Shown piece after piece: positions 17,283 to 26,289 of a stretch of DNA of 64,000 nucleotides. The stretch is from contig MEED01000002.1 in NCBI GenBank assembly GCA_001724855.1, positions 1-64,000 of the forward strand. The letters are read 5' to 3'. How positions within the stretch are numbered: the stretch's first letter is position 1; each line of letters starts with the position of its first letter. A model generated the notes under the pieces. That model was given only the letters and a program-made list of their open reading frames with translations, had not been told where the DNA came from and made no database searches. The position numbers and the translations under genes were made by a program. The stretch is from Lautropia sp. SCN 69-89 (GTDB lineage Bacteria > Pseudomonadota > Gammaproteobacteria > Burkholderiales > Burkholderiaceae_E).

Positions 17283-18254
17283 ATGCGCCCACCGATCGCG
17301 GTCGCCGTTGCTGCGCTGTGCCTGGCCACGGCCACCGCGGCCAGTGCCCAGACGAAGATCAACATCGGCATCGTCACCAATCCGACCTTCGTACACACGC
17401 GCGCGGCCAACTGGTTCAAGGAGTGCCTGGACAAACGGGTGCCCGGCAAGCTCGAAGTCGTCGTTCACCACTCGGCGGTGCTCGGCAGCGAGACGCAGGT
17501 GCTGCAGCAGATCCAGCTCGGCACGACGCAGATGTCGGTGAGCACGACCGGTCCGGTCGAGGCCTTCGTGCCCGAGATCAAGGCGCTCGAAATGCCGTTC
17601 CTGTTCCCGTCGTACGAAGCCGCCGACAAGGTGCTCGACGGCCCGATCGGCCAGGACCTGCGGCGCCGCTTCGAGAAGGCCGGCTTCGTCGCCCTCGCCT
17701 TCCTCGACAACGGTTTTCGCAACGTCACCAACTCCAAGCGCGACGTCAAGGACCCGTCCGACCTCAAGGGTCTGAAGATCCGCACGATGGAGGCGCCGAC
17801 CCACCTGGCAATCTGGCGCGCGCTCGGCGCCAACCCCACGCCGATGGCATGGCCGATCTTCACCCAGCTGCAGCAGGGCGTGATCGACGGCCAGGAGAAC
17901 CCGATCGCCGTCATCCACGCCGCCAAGCTGCCCGAAGCCGGCCAGAAGTACCTCTCGCTCACGCGCCACGTCTACTCGGCGCTGGTGTTCGTGGCCAACA
18001 AGCGCTTCGTCGACAACCTGCCCGCCGCCGAACGCAAGGCGGTCGGCGAGTGCGCGCAGACCGCGGCGCTCGAGGGCCGGCGCTACATCCGCGACAACGA
18101 GCGCCAGCAGCTGGCCGAGCTGAAGGCAGCCGGCATGCAGGTCGACGAGAACCCGGATCTCGCGGCCTTCCGCAAGGCGACCCAGCCGGTGATCGACTCG
18201 CTGTCGGGCGACACGAAGAAGCTCGTCGAGCAGATCCGCGCAGAGGTGAAATAG
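17283..18254 (+). CDS. dctP: TRAP transporter solute-binding protein, DctP family
   Basis: A 323-residue periplasmic binding protein. The signal peptide (residues 1-22, ending ASAQ) is followed by the DctP-family body: HTRAANWFKECLDKRVPGKL, GSETQVLQQIQLGTTQMSVS, the PFLFPSYEAADKVLDGPIGQ block and SDLKGLKIRTMEAPTHLAIW with the ligand-contacting Arg. The IDGQENPIAVIHAAKL segment follows. It probably delivers a carboxylate to the DctQM permease encoded directly downstream. AGGAG at 17271-17275 supports ATG 17283. Confidence 0.93.
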   Translation: MRPPIAVAVAALCLATATAASAQTKINIGIVTNPTFVHTRAANWFKECLDKRVPGKLEVVVHHSAVLGSETQVLQQIQLGTTQMSVSTTGPVEAFVPEIKALEMPFLFPSYEAADKVLDGPIGQDLRRRFEKAGFVALAFLDNGFRNVTNSKRDVKDPSDLKGLKIRTMEAPTHLAIWRALGANPTPMAWPIFTQLQQGVIDGQENPIAVIHAAKLPEAGQKYLSLTRHVYSALVFVANKRFVDNLPAAERKAVGECAQTAALEGRRYIRDNERQQLAELKAAGMQVDENPDLAAFRKATQPVIDSLSGDTKKLVEQIRAEVK

Positions 18255-18278
18255 CGCTCGCACGCCAGGCACGCGCCG

Positions 18279-18755
18279 ATGCAGTCCCTGCTGCGGCTCA
18301 GCCGCGCGCTGAACGCCGCGGTTGAAAAACTGCTGATGGCGATCGGCGCGGCCATCTGCGTGATCCTGTTCGCGCAGGTGGTGTTCCGCTACGCAGGAGC
18401 CTCGCTCGGCTGGTCGGAAGAGGTGAGCCGCCACCTGCTGGTGGCGATCACCTTCCTGGGCGGCACGGTCGCCTACAAGCGCGCGAGCTTCATCGGCCTG
18501 CAGGGCATCGGCCACAGCCTCGGCCCTGCCTTCCAGCGCTCGGTGGTGCTCGCGCTGCAGCTGCTCACGCTGGCGTGCTTCGTGCTGATCGCGTGGTTCG
18601 GCGCCGCCTACACGATCAAGGCCGCCGAACACACCTCGTCGTCGCTGCAGATCCCGATGTCGATTCCCTACTCGGTGATTCCGATCTCGGCGATCGTCTT
18701 CATCGTGCACGTGCTGGCCGACATGACCGCGACACGGGAGCAGCAACCCCGATGA
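18279..18755 (+). CDS. dctQ: TRAP transporter small permease, DctQ family
   Basis: A 158-residue protein with four hydrophobic segments. The DctQ hallmark FAQVVFRYAGASLGWSEEVSRHLLVAITFLGG is interrupted in the usual place by the WSEE motif. It is the small membrane subunit that pairs with DctM. It lies 24 bases after dctP and overlaps dctM by ATGA (18752-18755). Confidence 0.92.
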   Translation: MQSLLRLSRALNAAVEKLLMAIGAAICVILFAQVVFRYAGASLGWSEEVSRHLLVAITFLGGTVAYKRASFIGLQGIGHSLGPAFQRSVVLALQLLTLACFVLIAWFGAAYTIKAAEHTSSSLQIPMSIPYSVIPISAIVFIVHVLADMTATREQQPR

Positions 18756-20056
18756 TCGTCGCGCTCCTGTTCGGGGGGCTGTTCCTGCTGATCGCGCTGG
18801 GGCTGCCGATCGCCCTGTCGATCGGCCTGCCGGCCATCGGCTTCATCCTCGCGCCGGGAGTCTTTCCGCCCGAAGTCGATGCCTCGGGGCTGGGCCAGAC
18901 GATCATCCAGCTGCTCTTCGCCGGCGTCGACTCCTTCGACCTTCTGGCGGTGCCGCTCTTCATGCTGGCCGGCTCGATCATGGAGCGTGGCGGCATCTCG
19001 CAGCAGCTGATCGACTTCTCCGACTCGCTGGTGGGCTGGGCACCGGGCGGACTCGCCTGCGCAGTGATCGTGGCCTCGATGTTCTTCGCGGGCATCTCGG
19101 GCTCGGCGGCGGCCGACACCGCGGCGCTCGGCGCGGTGGCGATCCCGGCCATGATCCGCCAGGGCTACCCGCCGGCCTTTTCCGCGGCGCTGGTGGCGGC
19201 GGGCGGGGCGATCGGCGTGATCATCCCGCCGTCGATCCCGATGGTGATCTTCGGCTTCCTCACCAACGTCTCGATCGCGGAACTGTTCGCCGGCGGCCTG
19301 TTCGTCGGCCTGCTGTTCGGCCTGTCGTTCATGACCGTAGCGGTCTGGAAGGCATTGCGCCACGGCTACGGCACGCGCCGCCCGTTTTCGCTGCGCTTCG
19401 TCTACACCTCGCTCAGGAAAGCCCTGTGGTCGCTCGGCGCGCCGGTGATCGTGCTGGGCGGCATCCTGAGCGGCATCGTCACGGTGACCGAGGCCGCCGC
19501 GCTGGCCGTCTTCTACGCGCTGCTGGTCGCGATGTGGGTCAACCGGCAGCTCACGTGGCGCGAGATGCCCGCGCTGCTGGTGGAGTCGCAGGTGATCGCG
19601 GCGAGCATCCTGTTCATCATCGCGATGGCGAAGGTGTTCACCTGGCTGGTGGCCATGCAGCAGACTCCCGCGATGCTGCAAAGCGCGATCGCCACGATGG
19701 CGCTGCCGCCGTGGGGCCTGCTGCTGCTGGTGATGGTGGGCCTGCTGATCGTGGGCTGCGTGATGGAGACCACCGCCGCACTCATCCTGCTCGTGCCGGT
19801 GCTCGCTCCGCTCACGGTGCACATGGGCGTCGACCCGATGCACTTCGGCGTGCTGATGGTGGTGAACCTCGCGATCGGCATGCTGACCCCGCCGGTGGGC
19901 ATCTGCCTGTTCGTGAGCTGCGGCATCGCCGGGCTGTCGCTGGGACAGGTCGGCCGCGCGATCATGCCGTTCGTGGTGGCGGCGGTGGCGGCACTGATGG
20001 TGGCGAGCTACTGGCCGCCGCTGACGACCTGGCTGCCGACGCTGATTTATCGCTAG
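18752..20056 (+). CDS. dctM: TRAP transporter large permease, DctM family
   Basis: A 434-residue DctM subunit with about 12-13 membrane segments. Typical blocks are PLFMLAGSIMERGGISQQLI, ASMFFAGISGSAAADTAALG, AAGGAIGVIIPPSIPMVIFG and MLTPPVGICLFVSCGIAGLS. It is the Na+-coupled transport channel of the TRAP system. The ATG overlaps the dctQ stop. The operon is complete (dctP-dctQ-dctM), and a short hairpin follows at 20064-20079. The substrate is not predictable from sequence; the divergent acyl-CoA dehydrogenase suggests an organic acid. Confidence 0.93.
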   Translation: MIVALLFGGLFLLIALGLPIALSIGLPAIGFILAPGVFPPEVDASGLGQTIIQLLFAGVDSFDLLAVPLFMLAGSIMERGGISQQLIDFSDSLVGWAPGGLACAVIVASMFFAGISGSAAADTAALGAVAIPAMIRQGYPPAFSAALVAAGGAIGVIIPPSIPMVIFGFLTNVSIAELFAGGLFVGLLFGLSFMTVAVWKALRHGYGTRRPFSLRFVYTSLRKALWSLGAPVIVLGGILSGIVTVTEAAALAVFYALLVAMWVNRQLTWREMPALLVESQVIAASILFIIAMAKVFTWLVAMQQTPAMLQSAIATMALPPWGLLLLVMVGLLIVGCVMETTAALILLVPVLAPLTVHMGVDPMHFGVLMVVNLAIGMLTPPVGICLFVSCGIAGLSLGQVGRAIMPFVVAAVAALMVASYWPPLTTWLPTLIYR

Positions 20057-20063
20057 GGGCTGC

Positions 20064-20079
20064 GGCCTGTTCACAGGCC
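20064..20079 (+). terminator. short hairpin after the TRAP operon
   Basis: GGCCTG-TTCA-CAGGCC forms a 6-bp stem with a 4-base loop, 7 bases after the dctM stop. There is no T-tract, so it is at best a weak or Rho-assisted terminator. It is directly followed by the promoter-like TAGCAT (20084-20089). Confidence 0.35.
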
Positions 20080-20095
20080 CGGGTAGCATTCGCCA

Positions 20096-20914
20096 ATGAA
20101 CGCTCACGCCCCCCACCCTCTCGACCGCGCCACCCGCCTCGTTCGCAACGCCGACCACTCGCTGACCGGGCGCACCGACCCGGCCTACGCCAACATGGTC
20201 GGCCCGTTCGGAGGCGTCACCGCGGCCACGATGCTCAACGCCGCGCTCACGCACCCCGAGCGTCTCGGCGACCCGGTCGCACTCACCGTCAACTACGCCG
20301 GGCCGATGGCAGACGGCGAGTTCAGGATCGACGCGTTGCCCGTGCGCACCAACCGGTCGACGCAGCACTGGTCGATCACCGCGACCCAGGGCGACGGCGT
20401 CGCCACGACCGCCACCGCGCTTTTCGCGCTTCGCCGCGAGACCTGGTCGTCGACCGAGAGCGGGTTTCCGCAGGCGCCGCCCGCGGCGTCTCTCGATCGC
20501 GTGCAGGCCAGCGCGTTCCCCGAATGGACGAGACGCTACGACATGCGCTTCGTCCGCGGTGGCTGGCCCGATGGCACGAAACCGGACCACGAGCTCGACT
20601 CGGTCAGCACGCTGTGGATCCGCGACGACCCGCCACGCCCGCTGGACTTCCTGTCGCTGGCAGCGATCTGCGACGCCTTCTTTCCGCGGGTCATGATCCG
20701 TCGGCCGCGATGGGTACCCGCAGGAACCGTGTCGCTCACGACCTACTTCCACGCCGACGCGAGGCGACTGGCCGCCGCGGGCGATCGGCCGGTGCTCGGC
20801 ACCGCACGGGCCTCGCACTTCGGTCTCGGCTTTTACGATCAGTCGGCCGAGATCTGGAGCGAGGACGGCGCGCTGCTCGCCACGAGCCACCAGGTCGCCT
20901 ACTTCAAGGAATGA
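20096..20914 (+). CDS. acyl-CoA thioesterase-like protein (TesB-type double hotdog)
   Basis: A 272-residue protein that fits the thioesterase-like family (two hotdog repeats). The first repeat has YANMVGPFGGVTAATMLNAA, with the hotdog helix beginning at the GG. The second contains PLDFLSLAAICDAFFPRVM and a C-terminal GTARASHFGLGFYDQSAEIW strand pair. It probably hydrolyses acyl-CoA esters. A TAGCAT hexamer lies 6 bases before the ATG and no Shine-Dalgarno is seen, so the mRNA may be leaderless. Confidence 0.78.
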   Translation: MNAHAPHPLDRATRLVRNADHSLTGRTDPAYANMVGPFGGVTAATMLNAALTHPERLGDPVALTVNYAGPMADGEFRIDALPVRTNRSTQHWSITATQGDGVATTATALFALRRETWSSTESGFPQAPPAASLDRVQASAFPEWTRRYDMRFVRGGWPDGTKPDHELDSVSTLWIRDDPPRPLDFLSLAAICDAFFPRVMIRRPRWVPAGTVSLTTYFHADARRLAAAGDRPVLGTARASHFGLGFYDQSAEIWSEDGALLATSHQVAYFKE

Positions 20915-20931
20915 CCACGAAGGAATGACCA
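20906..20931 (+). repeat. 14-bp tandem duplication at the thioesterase stop codon
   Basis: AAGGAATGACCA occurs at 20906-20917 and 20920-20931 with a 2-base spacer. The first copy contains the TGA stop of the thioesterase gene. It looks like a small recent tandem duplication. Confidence 0.8.
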
Positions 20932-21001
20932 ACGACTTGGCAGGCCCAGCAGCGAGGAGGATACTTTTCGGTCCCATAGCTCGTTTCTGCAGGTGAGCGC
21001 C

Positions 21002-21367
21002 ATGACGAGCATTCAGGAAGCGTTCCAGCCCATCCAGAGGGAACCCGCCGCGCCGGGCTTCCCGCACGCTCCGCCCAACTGGACCCGCGCGACGGCGGAG
21101 CAGATCGCGCAGCAGGAGCACCTGACCCTCGGCGACGACCACTGGGCCGTCGTGCGCGGGCTGCAGGAGTTCTTCGCCCGCCACGAGGACGAGCCGATCC
21201 ATCTGCGCGACCTGAGCGACGCCCTCGAGGAGAAGTTCCACTACAAGGGCGGCATCAAGTACCTCTATACCCTGCTGCCCGGCGGACCGATCGCTCAGGG
21301 CTGCCGGCTTGCGGGGCTCGAGCCGCCGGCGGGTTCGGTCGATCTGGGGTTCGGGAGCGTGGCGTAG
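21002..21367 (+). CDS. DsrC/TusE-family sulfur relay protein, C-terminal Cys lost
   Basis: A 121-residue DsrC-like protein. The middle (ATAEQIAQQEHLTLGDDHWA, VVRGLQEFFARHEDEPIHLR, GGIKYLYTLLPGGP) is typical. DsrC proteins end in an arm with two cysteines, the second being penultimate; TusE keeps only the penultimate one. Here Cys101 in QGCRLAGLEPP is present, but the residue 11 positions later is Ser112, followed by an extra tail DLGFGSVA. It therefore keeps the upstream Cys and lacks the key C-terminal Cys, so it is probably not a TusE and may be a regulator-like variant. ATG 21002 has AGGTG 8 bases upstream; GTG 20993 is an alternative. Confidence 0.8.
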   Translation: MTSIQEAFQPIQREPAAPGFPHAPPNWTRATAEQIAQQEHLTLGDDHWAVVRGLQEFFARHEDEPIHLRDLSDALEEKFHYKGGIKYLYTLLPGGPIAQGCRLAGLEPPAGSVDLGFGSVA

Positions 21368-21430
21368 CTTTCGCGAGATCGAAGCGTTCGAGCAAGGCGC
21401 CGGGAGCACCCCGCTCGAGGGGGTGGCGTA

Positions 21431-21925
21431 TCAGGCGATATCGATGCGCACCGGAGTGGCATTGCTGAACAGATCGAGGACCGGGCAATGCGCGTCGACG
21501 ACCCGTTTCAGGCGTGCGAGGTCGTCGGCCGAAGCGGTGCTGTCGAAGCTCACCGAGCCTGTGACCCGCTGGAACCCGGGTCGCACGCTGCTCGCGGCGC
21601 CGAAGAATCCCCGCAGGTCGATCTCGCCTTCCAGCCTCACGGAGACGTCGTCGAGCGGTATGCCAAGCGCGTCGGCGTGCAGCCGGTAGGTGATCTCCTG
21701 GCAGGTCGCGAGCGCCGCCAGTGCATATTCGACCGGGTTCGGCGCCTTGTCGTTGCCGCCGAGAGCCGGCGGTTCATCGACGTCGACCGAGAATTCGCGG
21801 ATGCTCACAGTCCGATGCAATCCGTTCCTCCCCCGGCTGGCCACGCAGAACCGGACCGTCGCCTGGGCGTCTTCACTCGCGAGCGCCGAGCGAGTATCGG
21901 AGAACAGCTTCGAGAACGTCACCAT
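21431..21925 (-). CDS. OsmC-family peroxiredoxin-like protein
   Basis: A 164-residue OsmC/Ohr-fold protein. The two redox cysteines are in ALAALATCQEITYRL and in VVDAHCPVLDLFSN, the usual pair at the active site. NPVEYALAALATC is a strong family signature. It reduces organic hydroperoxides or handles oxidised thiols. It appears to be a single-gene unit. The 185-base gap upstream (21926-22110) holds no other gene that I can see. Confidence 0.9.
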   Translation of the reverse strand: MVTFSKLFSDTRSALASEDAQATVRFCVASRGRNGLHRTVSIREFSVDVDEPPALGGNDKAPNPVEYALAALATCQEITYRLHADALGIPLDDVSVRLEGEIDLRGFFGAASSVRPGFQRVTGSVSFDSTASADDLARLKRVVDAHCPVLDLFSNATPVRIDIA

Positions 21926-22110
21926 CGATTCTTCCTTTCGTGCAAGTCGAACACGTGGGTCGTCGACGGGACGAGCGCTGCCAGACGCCGACGATCACGG
22001 TCGATTCTGCCGATCACGCGCGTTCGCCTCCAAGCAAGATCGATTTGTGTCTGAGCATATTCGCCGGCGGTCTATCGATTCGCCGACCATCTCGTTCGCC
22101 CGGTGACCCC

Positions 22111-23334
22111 TCAGCGCGCCGCACCGTTGCCCGGGGCCGCGGCCGCCTCGTCGTCGATCGCTTTCTGCACCGCCCGATAGAACGCCTCCCGCGCCTCGCT
22201 GGCGACCGGATCCCTCGCCCCTCCGCCCCAGTTGGCGTTCGAGGCGATCACGATCCTGCGCTTCGGGTCGATGAAGATGCCCTGGCCGAAGATGCCGCGC
22301 GCCGAGAAGCTGCCGTCGTCGTAGGTCCACCACTGATAGCCGTAGCCTCGGCCGGGCAGGCCGATGCCGGTGCGCTCGTTCGTGGCTTCGCCCAGCCAGC
22401 CGTCGGGCACGATGCTCTGGCCGTCGACCCGGGCACCGTTCAGGATGAAGAGCCCGAAGCGCGCGAAGTCGCGTGTCGCGGCCTGGATGCAGCAGCCGCT
22501 GATCTCCTTGCCGGTGCGGCTGAGGATCCAGGTGGCCTGCTGCTCCATGCCGGCCGGCTTCCAGATCTTCTCCGACAGGTACTCCGAAAGCGGCTTCTTC
22601 GTCGCGTTTCCGACCAGGATGCCGACCAGGTTGGTCTCCCCGGTGCTGTAGTGCCAGCGCGTGCCGGCCGGCACGTCGCGCGGCAGCCGTCGCAGGTAGC
22701 TCACCAGCGCGTCGACGCCGTCCTCGGGCTTGTGGTTGTTGAACCGGGCCACGTCGGAGTTCGGGTCGGAGTAGTCCTCGTTCCATCGCACACCCGAGGT
22801 CATCGTCAGCAGTTGCCGGATGCTGACGTCGTCATAGGCCGAACCCTTCATGTCGGGGATGTAGTCGCTGACCTTGTCGTCCATGCTGCGGATGAAGCCG
22901 TCGCGAAGGGCAGCGCCCACCAGCGTGGAGGTGATCGACTTGGCGACCGAGAAGCTCGTCCAGCGCCCGCTCGCGTCGAAGTCGAGCCCGTAGCGCTCGA
23001 GGCGCAGCTTGCCGTCATGCACGACGAGCAGCGCCGAACTGCGCTGGCCGGCCATGTAGGCGTCGACGTCGAGCGGCAGCTTCAGCGGCGGCCCCGGCGG
23101 CAAGGGCAGCGGCGCGCTTGCGGCCGGCACCGTCCGCGCCTTCGCCAGCACGGGCAGGCGGTCGAGCGCGCGAAACGCCGCGTCGCGCTGCGGCTGGCTC
23201 CAGAACAGGAGGTCTCGGTTGGTCGGCACCGTCGCCAGCAGGCCGCGCGTCTCCTTGTCGAGGCTGAACCAGCCGGCGGTGCCGGCGACGACGAGGACGG
23301 CGAGCGACCAGGCGACGACCTTCCTGAGCTTCAT
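22111..23334 (-). CDS. serine hydrolase, beta-lactamase class C / esterase family
   Basis: A 407-residue protein with an N-terminal membrane anchor or signal (VVAWSLAVLVVAGTAGWF, about residues 5-22). The beta-lactamase-fold motifs are SVAKS (SxxK nucleophile, after RWTSF) and YSTGE (the YxN/YxS position). LLTMTSGVRWNEDYSDP is the family-typical loop after the nucleophile helix. This group acts on small esters, amides or D-amino peptides rather than being a true AmpC. Start ATG 23334 gives a normal signal anchor. Confidence 0.85.
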   Translation of the reverse strand: MKLRKVVAWSLAVLVVAGTAGWFSLDKETRGLLATVPTNRDLLFWSQPQRDAAFRALDRLPVLAKARTVPAASAPLPLPPGPPLKLPLDVDAYMAGQRSSALLVVHDGKLRLERYGLDFDASGRWTSFSVAKSITSTLVGAALRDGFIRSMDDKVSDYIPDMKGSAYDDVSIRQLLTMTSGVRWNEDYSDPNSDVARFNNHKPEDGVDALVSYLRRLPRDVPAGTRWHYSTGETNLVGILVGNATKKPLSEYLSEKIWKPAGMEQQATWILSRTGKEISGCCIQAATRDFARFGLFILNGARVDGQSIVPDGWLGEATNERTGIGLPGRGYGYQWWTYDDGSFSARGIFGQGIFIDPKRRIVIASNANWGGGARDPVASEAREAFYRAVQKAIDDEAAAAPGNGAAR

Positions 23335-23572
23335 GGCGATTCCATCCAGGCGGGGGGCGATGGGCGGTATTAGACACGATGCGAGGCGGCCGCTTGGTTC
23401 GAACGCGTTGGGCGATCCGTCGGATCGACTCGGCAGGAGCACAGCAGCATCCTGGGCGAGCGCCCCGGCCGGCGGGATGCGCCCGGACCGAATCGCCGCA
23501 TTCACCGCTTCCGTTCGGCCTACGCCTTCGGTAGCCTTGTCCGGGATGTCACGACGACCGACGATCCCCTCG

Positions 23573-24187
23573 ATGAACGCGCCCACCGCACCCGCGCGCC
23601 TGAAGCTCACTCTGGCCCAGTATCGGGCCATGGGTGCGCACGGCATCCTGCCGCGGGGCCTGCGCGTCGAACTGATCGACGGGGAGGTCATCGAGATGGC
23701 ACCGATCGGGCCTACCCACGCCGGAGTGCTGAACCGGCTGGTTCATCACCTGGGTCGTCTCTGCGAAGGCCGCGCAGTGATTTCGCCGCAGCACCCGCTG
23801 CAGGTCGACGACCACAATGAACCGGAACCCGATCTGTGCCTGCTGCGGTGGCGCGACAATTTCTATGCCGACCGGCACGCGCTGCCGGCCGACGTCCTGT
23901 TGCTGATCGAGATCGCCGACAGTTCGCTGAGATACGACAGCACGACCAAGCTGGAGCTCTATGCGCGCGCCGGCGTGCCGCATTACTGGATCGTCGATCT
24001 GCAGCAACGATCGATCCTCGCGTTGGCCAACCCGCAGGGATTGCGCTATCTGTCCGAACGGCGGCTCGGTCCCGGTGCACGTGCCGCCCTCGGCGATCCT
24101 GGATCGCCGCTCGAAGGGCTCGACGTCGAGGTGGCCGAGTTGCTCGGCCTGCCCACCGTCAATCCACCCTCGCCCCGGAAGCTCTGA
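23573..24187 (+). CDS. Uma2 family nuclease (DUF820)
   Basis: A 204-residue restriction-endonuclease-fold protein of the Uma2/DUF820 family. Conserved elements are GLRVELIDGEVIEMAPIGPT, EPEPDLCLLR, LLLIEIADSSLRYDSTTKLE and YARAGVPHYWIVDL. The acidic residues and Lys (E-P-D, E-I, T-K) form the PD-(D/E)xK-type site. Cellular targets are unknown; the family is abundant in cyanobacteria and sporadic elsewhere. Its 3' end overlaps the convergent Bug gene by 29 bases (24159-24187). The 238 bases upstream (23335-23572) contain no recognisable gene. Confidence 0.87.
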   Translation: MNAPTAPARLKLTLAQYRAMGAHGILPRGLRVELIDGEVIEMAPIGPTHAGVLNRLVHHLGRLCEGRAVISPQHPLQVDDHNEPEPDLCLLRWRDNFYADRHALPADVLLLIEIADSSLRYDSTTKLELYARAGVPHYWIVDLQQRSILALANPQGLRYLSERRLGPGARAALGDPGSPLEGLDVEVAELLGLPTVNPPSPRKL

Positions 24188-25151
24188 TCACTTCGCCCCA
24201 ACGACCTGCCTCGCTGCGGATATAGGCGGCGAACTGCTCCGGGCTTGCGCTGCTGCGCGGCTCGACGCTCAGGTCCTGCAGGCGGGCACGCACCTCCGGC
24301 TGCAACAGGATCTTTCCGAGTTCGCGACTCAGGCCGGCCACGACATCCACCGGGGTGCCTGCAGGCGCGACGATACCCTGCCATGCCGCGGCGTCGAAGT
24401 CGCGGGTACCCGCCAGCCCGGACTCGGCGATCGCAGGCACATCGGGAACTGCCGGTTGCCGCTTCGAAGTAGCCACCGCGAGCGCAACGAGCCTGCCCGT
24501 GCGCACATGCGGCAGCGCGGGCGCAAAGTCGCTGAACATGACGTTGATTTGACCGCCGACCAGGTCGGTGATCGCTGGCGCGGAGCCCTTGTACGGAACG
24601 TGCCGCATCTGAACCCCGGTGGCCGCCTTGAACATTTCGGCGATCAGGTGCTGCGGGCTGCCGTTGCCCGCTGAACCGTAGATCAAGGCATTCGGATCGC
24701 GCTTCGCGAGCGACACCAGTTCTGCCAGCGTGCCCACCTTTAGTGACGGGTTCGCCACCGCAATGAATGGCACCGCAGCGACAAGCCCGACCGGCGCAAA
24801 ATCCTTCGACGGATCATAGGTCAGCTTGGGGTACAGAGCGGGGTTGATAGCCAGCGTCGTGCTGGTCGCCAGCAGCAGCGTGCCGCCGTCGGCCGGTGCG
24901 CGAGCCACGAAGCTTGCGCCGACTCCCGTGCCTGCTCCGGGACGATTCTCGGCCACGACCGTGCGCCCGAGTGCCGCTCCGAGATGCTGGGCAATCAGCC
25001 GGCCCAGCAGGTCGCTGGTGCCGCCCGGCGCGTAGGGAACCACGAGCACGATCGGCCTGTCCGACTGGGCAAGCACGCCGCGCGGTGCCGAAGCAATGGT
25101 CACCAGACCGAGCGCCGCGCCAAGTCCCTTCAGAAGTCTGCGTCGCTGCAT
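24159..25151 (-). CDS. Bug/TctC-family tripartite tricarboxylate solute-binding protein
   Basis: A 330-residue periplasmic binding protein. The N-terminus MQRRRLLKGLGAALGLVTIA looks like a Tat-type signal (RRRLLKG). The Bug hallmarks are present: VVPYAPGGTSDLLGRLIAQH, VVENRPGAGTGVGASFVARA and HVPYKGSAPAITDLVGGQIN. Such proteins bind carboxylates or aromatic acids; no TctAB permease is in the window. The gene follows the amidohydrolase by 31 bases, so it probably binds that pathway's substrate. Confidence 0.92.
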   Translation of the reverse strand: MQRRRLLKGLGAALGLVTIASAPRGVLAQSDRPIVLVVPYAPGGTSDLLGRLIAQHLGAALGRTVVAENRPGAGTGVGASFVARAPADGGTLLLATSTTLAINPALYPKLTYDPSKDFAPVGLVAAVPFIAVANPSLKVGTLAELVSLAKRDPNALIYGSAGNGSPQHLIAEMFKAATGVQMRHVPYKGSAPAITDLVGGQINVMFSDFAPALPHVRTGRLVALAVATSKRQPAVPDVPAIAESGLAGTRDFDAAAWQGIVAPAGTPVDVVAGLSRELGKILLQPEVRARLQDLSVEPRSSASPEQFAAYIRSEAGRWGEVIRASGARVD

Positions 25152-25182
25152 TTCTCCGTCTCCTCGTCGTTGGGACACCGCT

Positions 25183-26172
25183 TCATCCGAGATCGAAGAT
25201 GCGCAACGCGTTGCCGCCGCGCACCTGATGCCTGACGGCGTCCGGCAGACTATCGACGCGCGCCAGGCATCCGGTCATGTCGCCGATGTTGTGCGGGTAG
25301 TCCGAACCGTAGAGCACATTATCCGGCCCGCATACCTTCACGCACATCTCGAGCGCTTCCTGCGTGAAGACGACCGTATCGACGAACAGCCTGCGCATGT
25401 AGTTGCTCGGGCGTTCCTGCGTACGCGCACGGCAGCGTGGAATGCGCTCATGGCAGATGTCCAGCCGACCTGCGAGGTAGGGCAACGCACCGCCGCCATG
25501 CGAAGCAATCAGTTTCAGGTTCGGATACCGGTCGAGAAAACCATCGTAGATGCAGCGCGCGATCGCCAGCGAAGTGTCGAAGGTGAATCCGATGGGCGGA
25601 ATCAGGTTGTGGTCGGCCATGTCCATCTCACCCGCGCCCGGCGGATCGGTCGGATGGACGAGCACCGGCAACTGGCGATCGTCGATCGCACGCCAGGTGT
25701 CCGCGAACGCGGGGTCGGTGAGCGATCGGCCGCCAATGTTCGCCAGCACCATGACACCGACCGCTCCGGCATCGCAGGCGCGCGCGAGCTCCTGCAGCGC
25801 CAGGTTGCCGTGCTGCCATGGTAGCGACGCGAACCAGCGAATCCGCCCGGGGTAGCGCCGCTGTGCCGCCGCCATGTCGTCGTTGACGATCCGCGCGGCC
25901 TGGAGGCTGGTTTGGGCCTCGCCCCAGTAGACGTTCGGGCACGTCAGCGAAACAACGGCCAGATCGACCCGGGCCCGATTCATGTTCCGGATGCGTAGTT
26001 CGTAGTCGAACATTCCAGGCGTGAGCGTCATGAATGGTGCGCCGTCCTTGTGCACCGCCTCGACGCCGGCTTCGACCTGCGCGACCGTATACCGCGCCCC
26101 CCCGCGCCGCTTCAACAAGTGAAGCCACTCCCCGTTGAGCATGTGCGTGTGAATGTCGACGACGAGGCTCAT
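25183..26172 (-). CDS. amidohydrolase family 2 (ACMSD/decarboxylase-like)
   Basis: A 329-residue metal-dependent hydrolase with the TIM-barrel signatures VDIHTHMLNG (HxH metal ligands), LPVLVHPTDPPG, NLKLIASHGGGALPYLAGRL and VLYGSDYPHNIG (catalytic Asp). This is the amidohydrolase_2 branch, which includes ACMSD and other nonoxidative decarboxylases or hydrolases of aromatic and dicarboxylic acids. AGGAG 7 bases upstream supports ATG 26172. It is the first gene of an operon with the Bug protein and is divergent from a LysR regulator that probably controls it. Confidence 0.88.
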   Translation of the reverse strand: MSLVVDIHTHMLNGEWLHLLKRRGGARYTVAQVEAGVEAVHKDGAPFMTLTPGMFDYELRIRNMNRARVDLAVVSLTCPNVYWGEAQTSLQAARIVNDDMAAAQRRYPGRIRWFASLPWQHGNLALQELARACDAGAVGVMVLANIGGRSLTDPAFADTWRAIDDRQLPVLVHPTDPPGAGEMDMADHNLIPPIGFTFDTSLAIARCIYDGFLDRYPNLKLIASHGGGALPYLAGRLDICHERIPRCRARTQERPSNYMRRLFVDTVVFTQEALEMCVKVCGPDNVLYGSDYPHNIGDMTGCLARVDSLPDAVRHQVRGGNALRIFDLG

Positions 26173-26289
26173 TTCGGTCTCCTGCGGTGTCGAATCCGGT
26201 GAACGACTGCAACGAAGCTGCGGCGCCCGAGCGCCGACATCGATCCGCTCGGATTCTCGTGATGCTTGCACGCGCCGGGATCACCGTAC

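Noticed and set aside
18668-21409. 913-residue ORF antisense to the TRAP permease, thioesterase and DsrC-like genes
   Set aside because: It crosses several real genes and has shadow-type composition with no domain.
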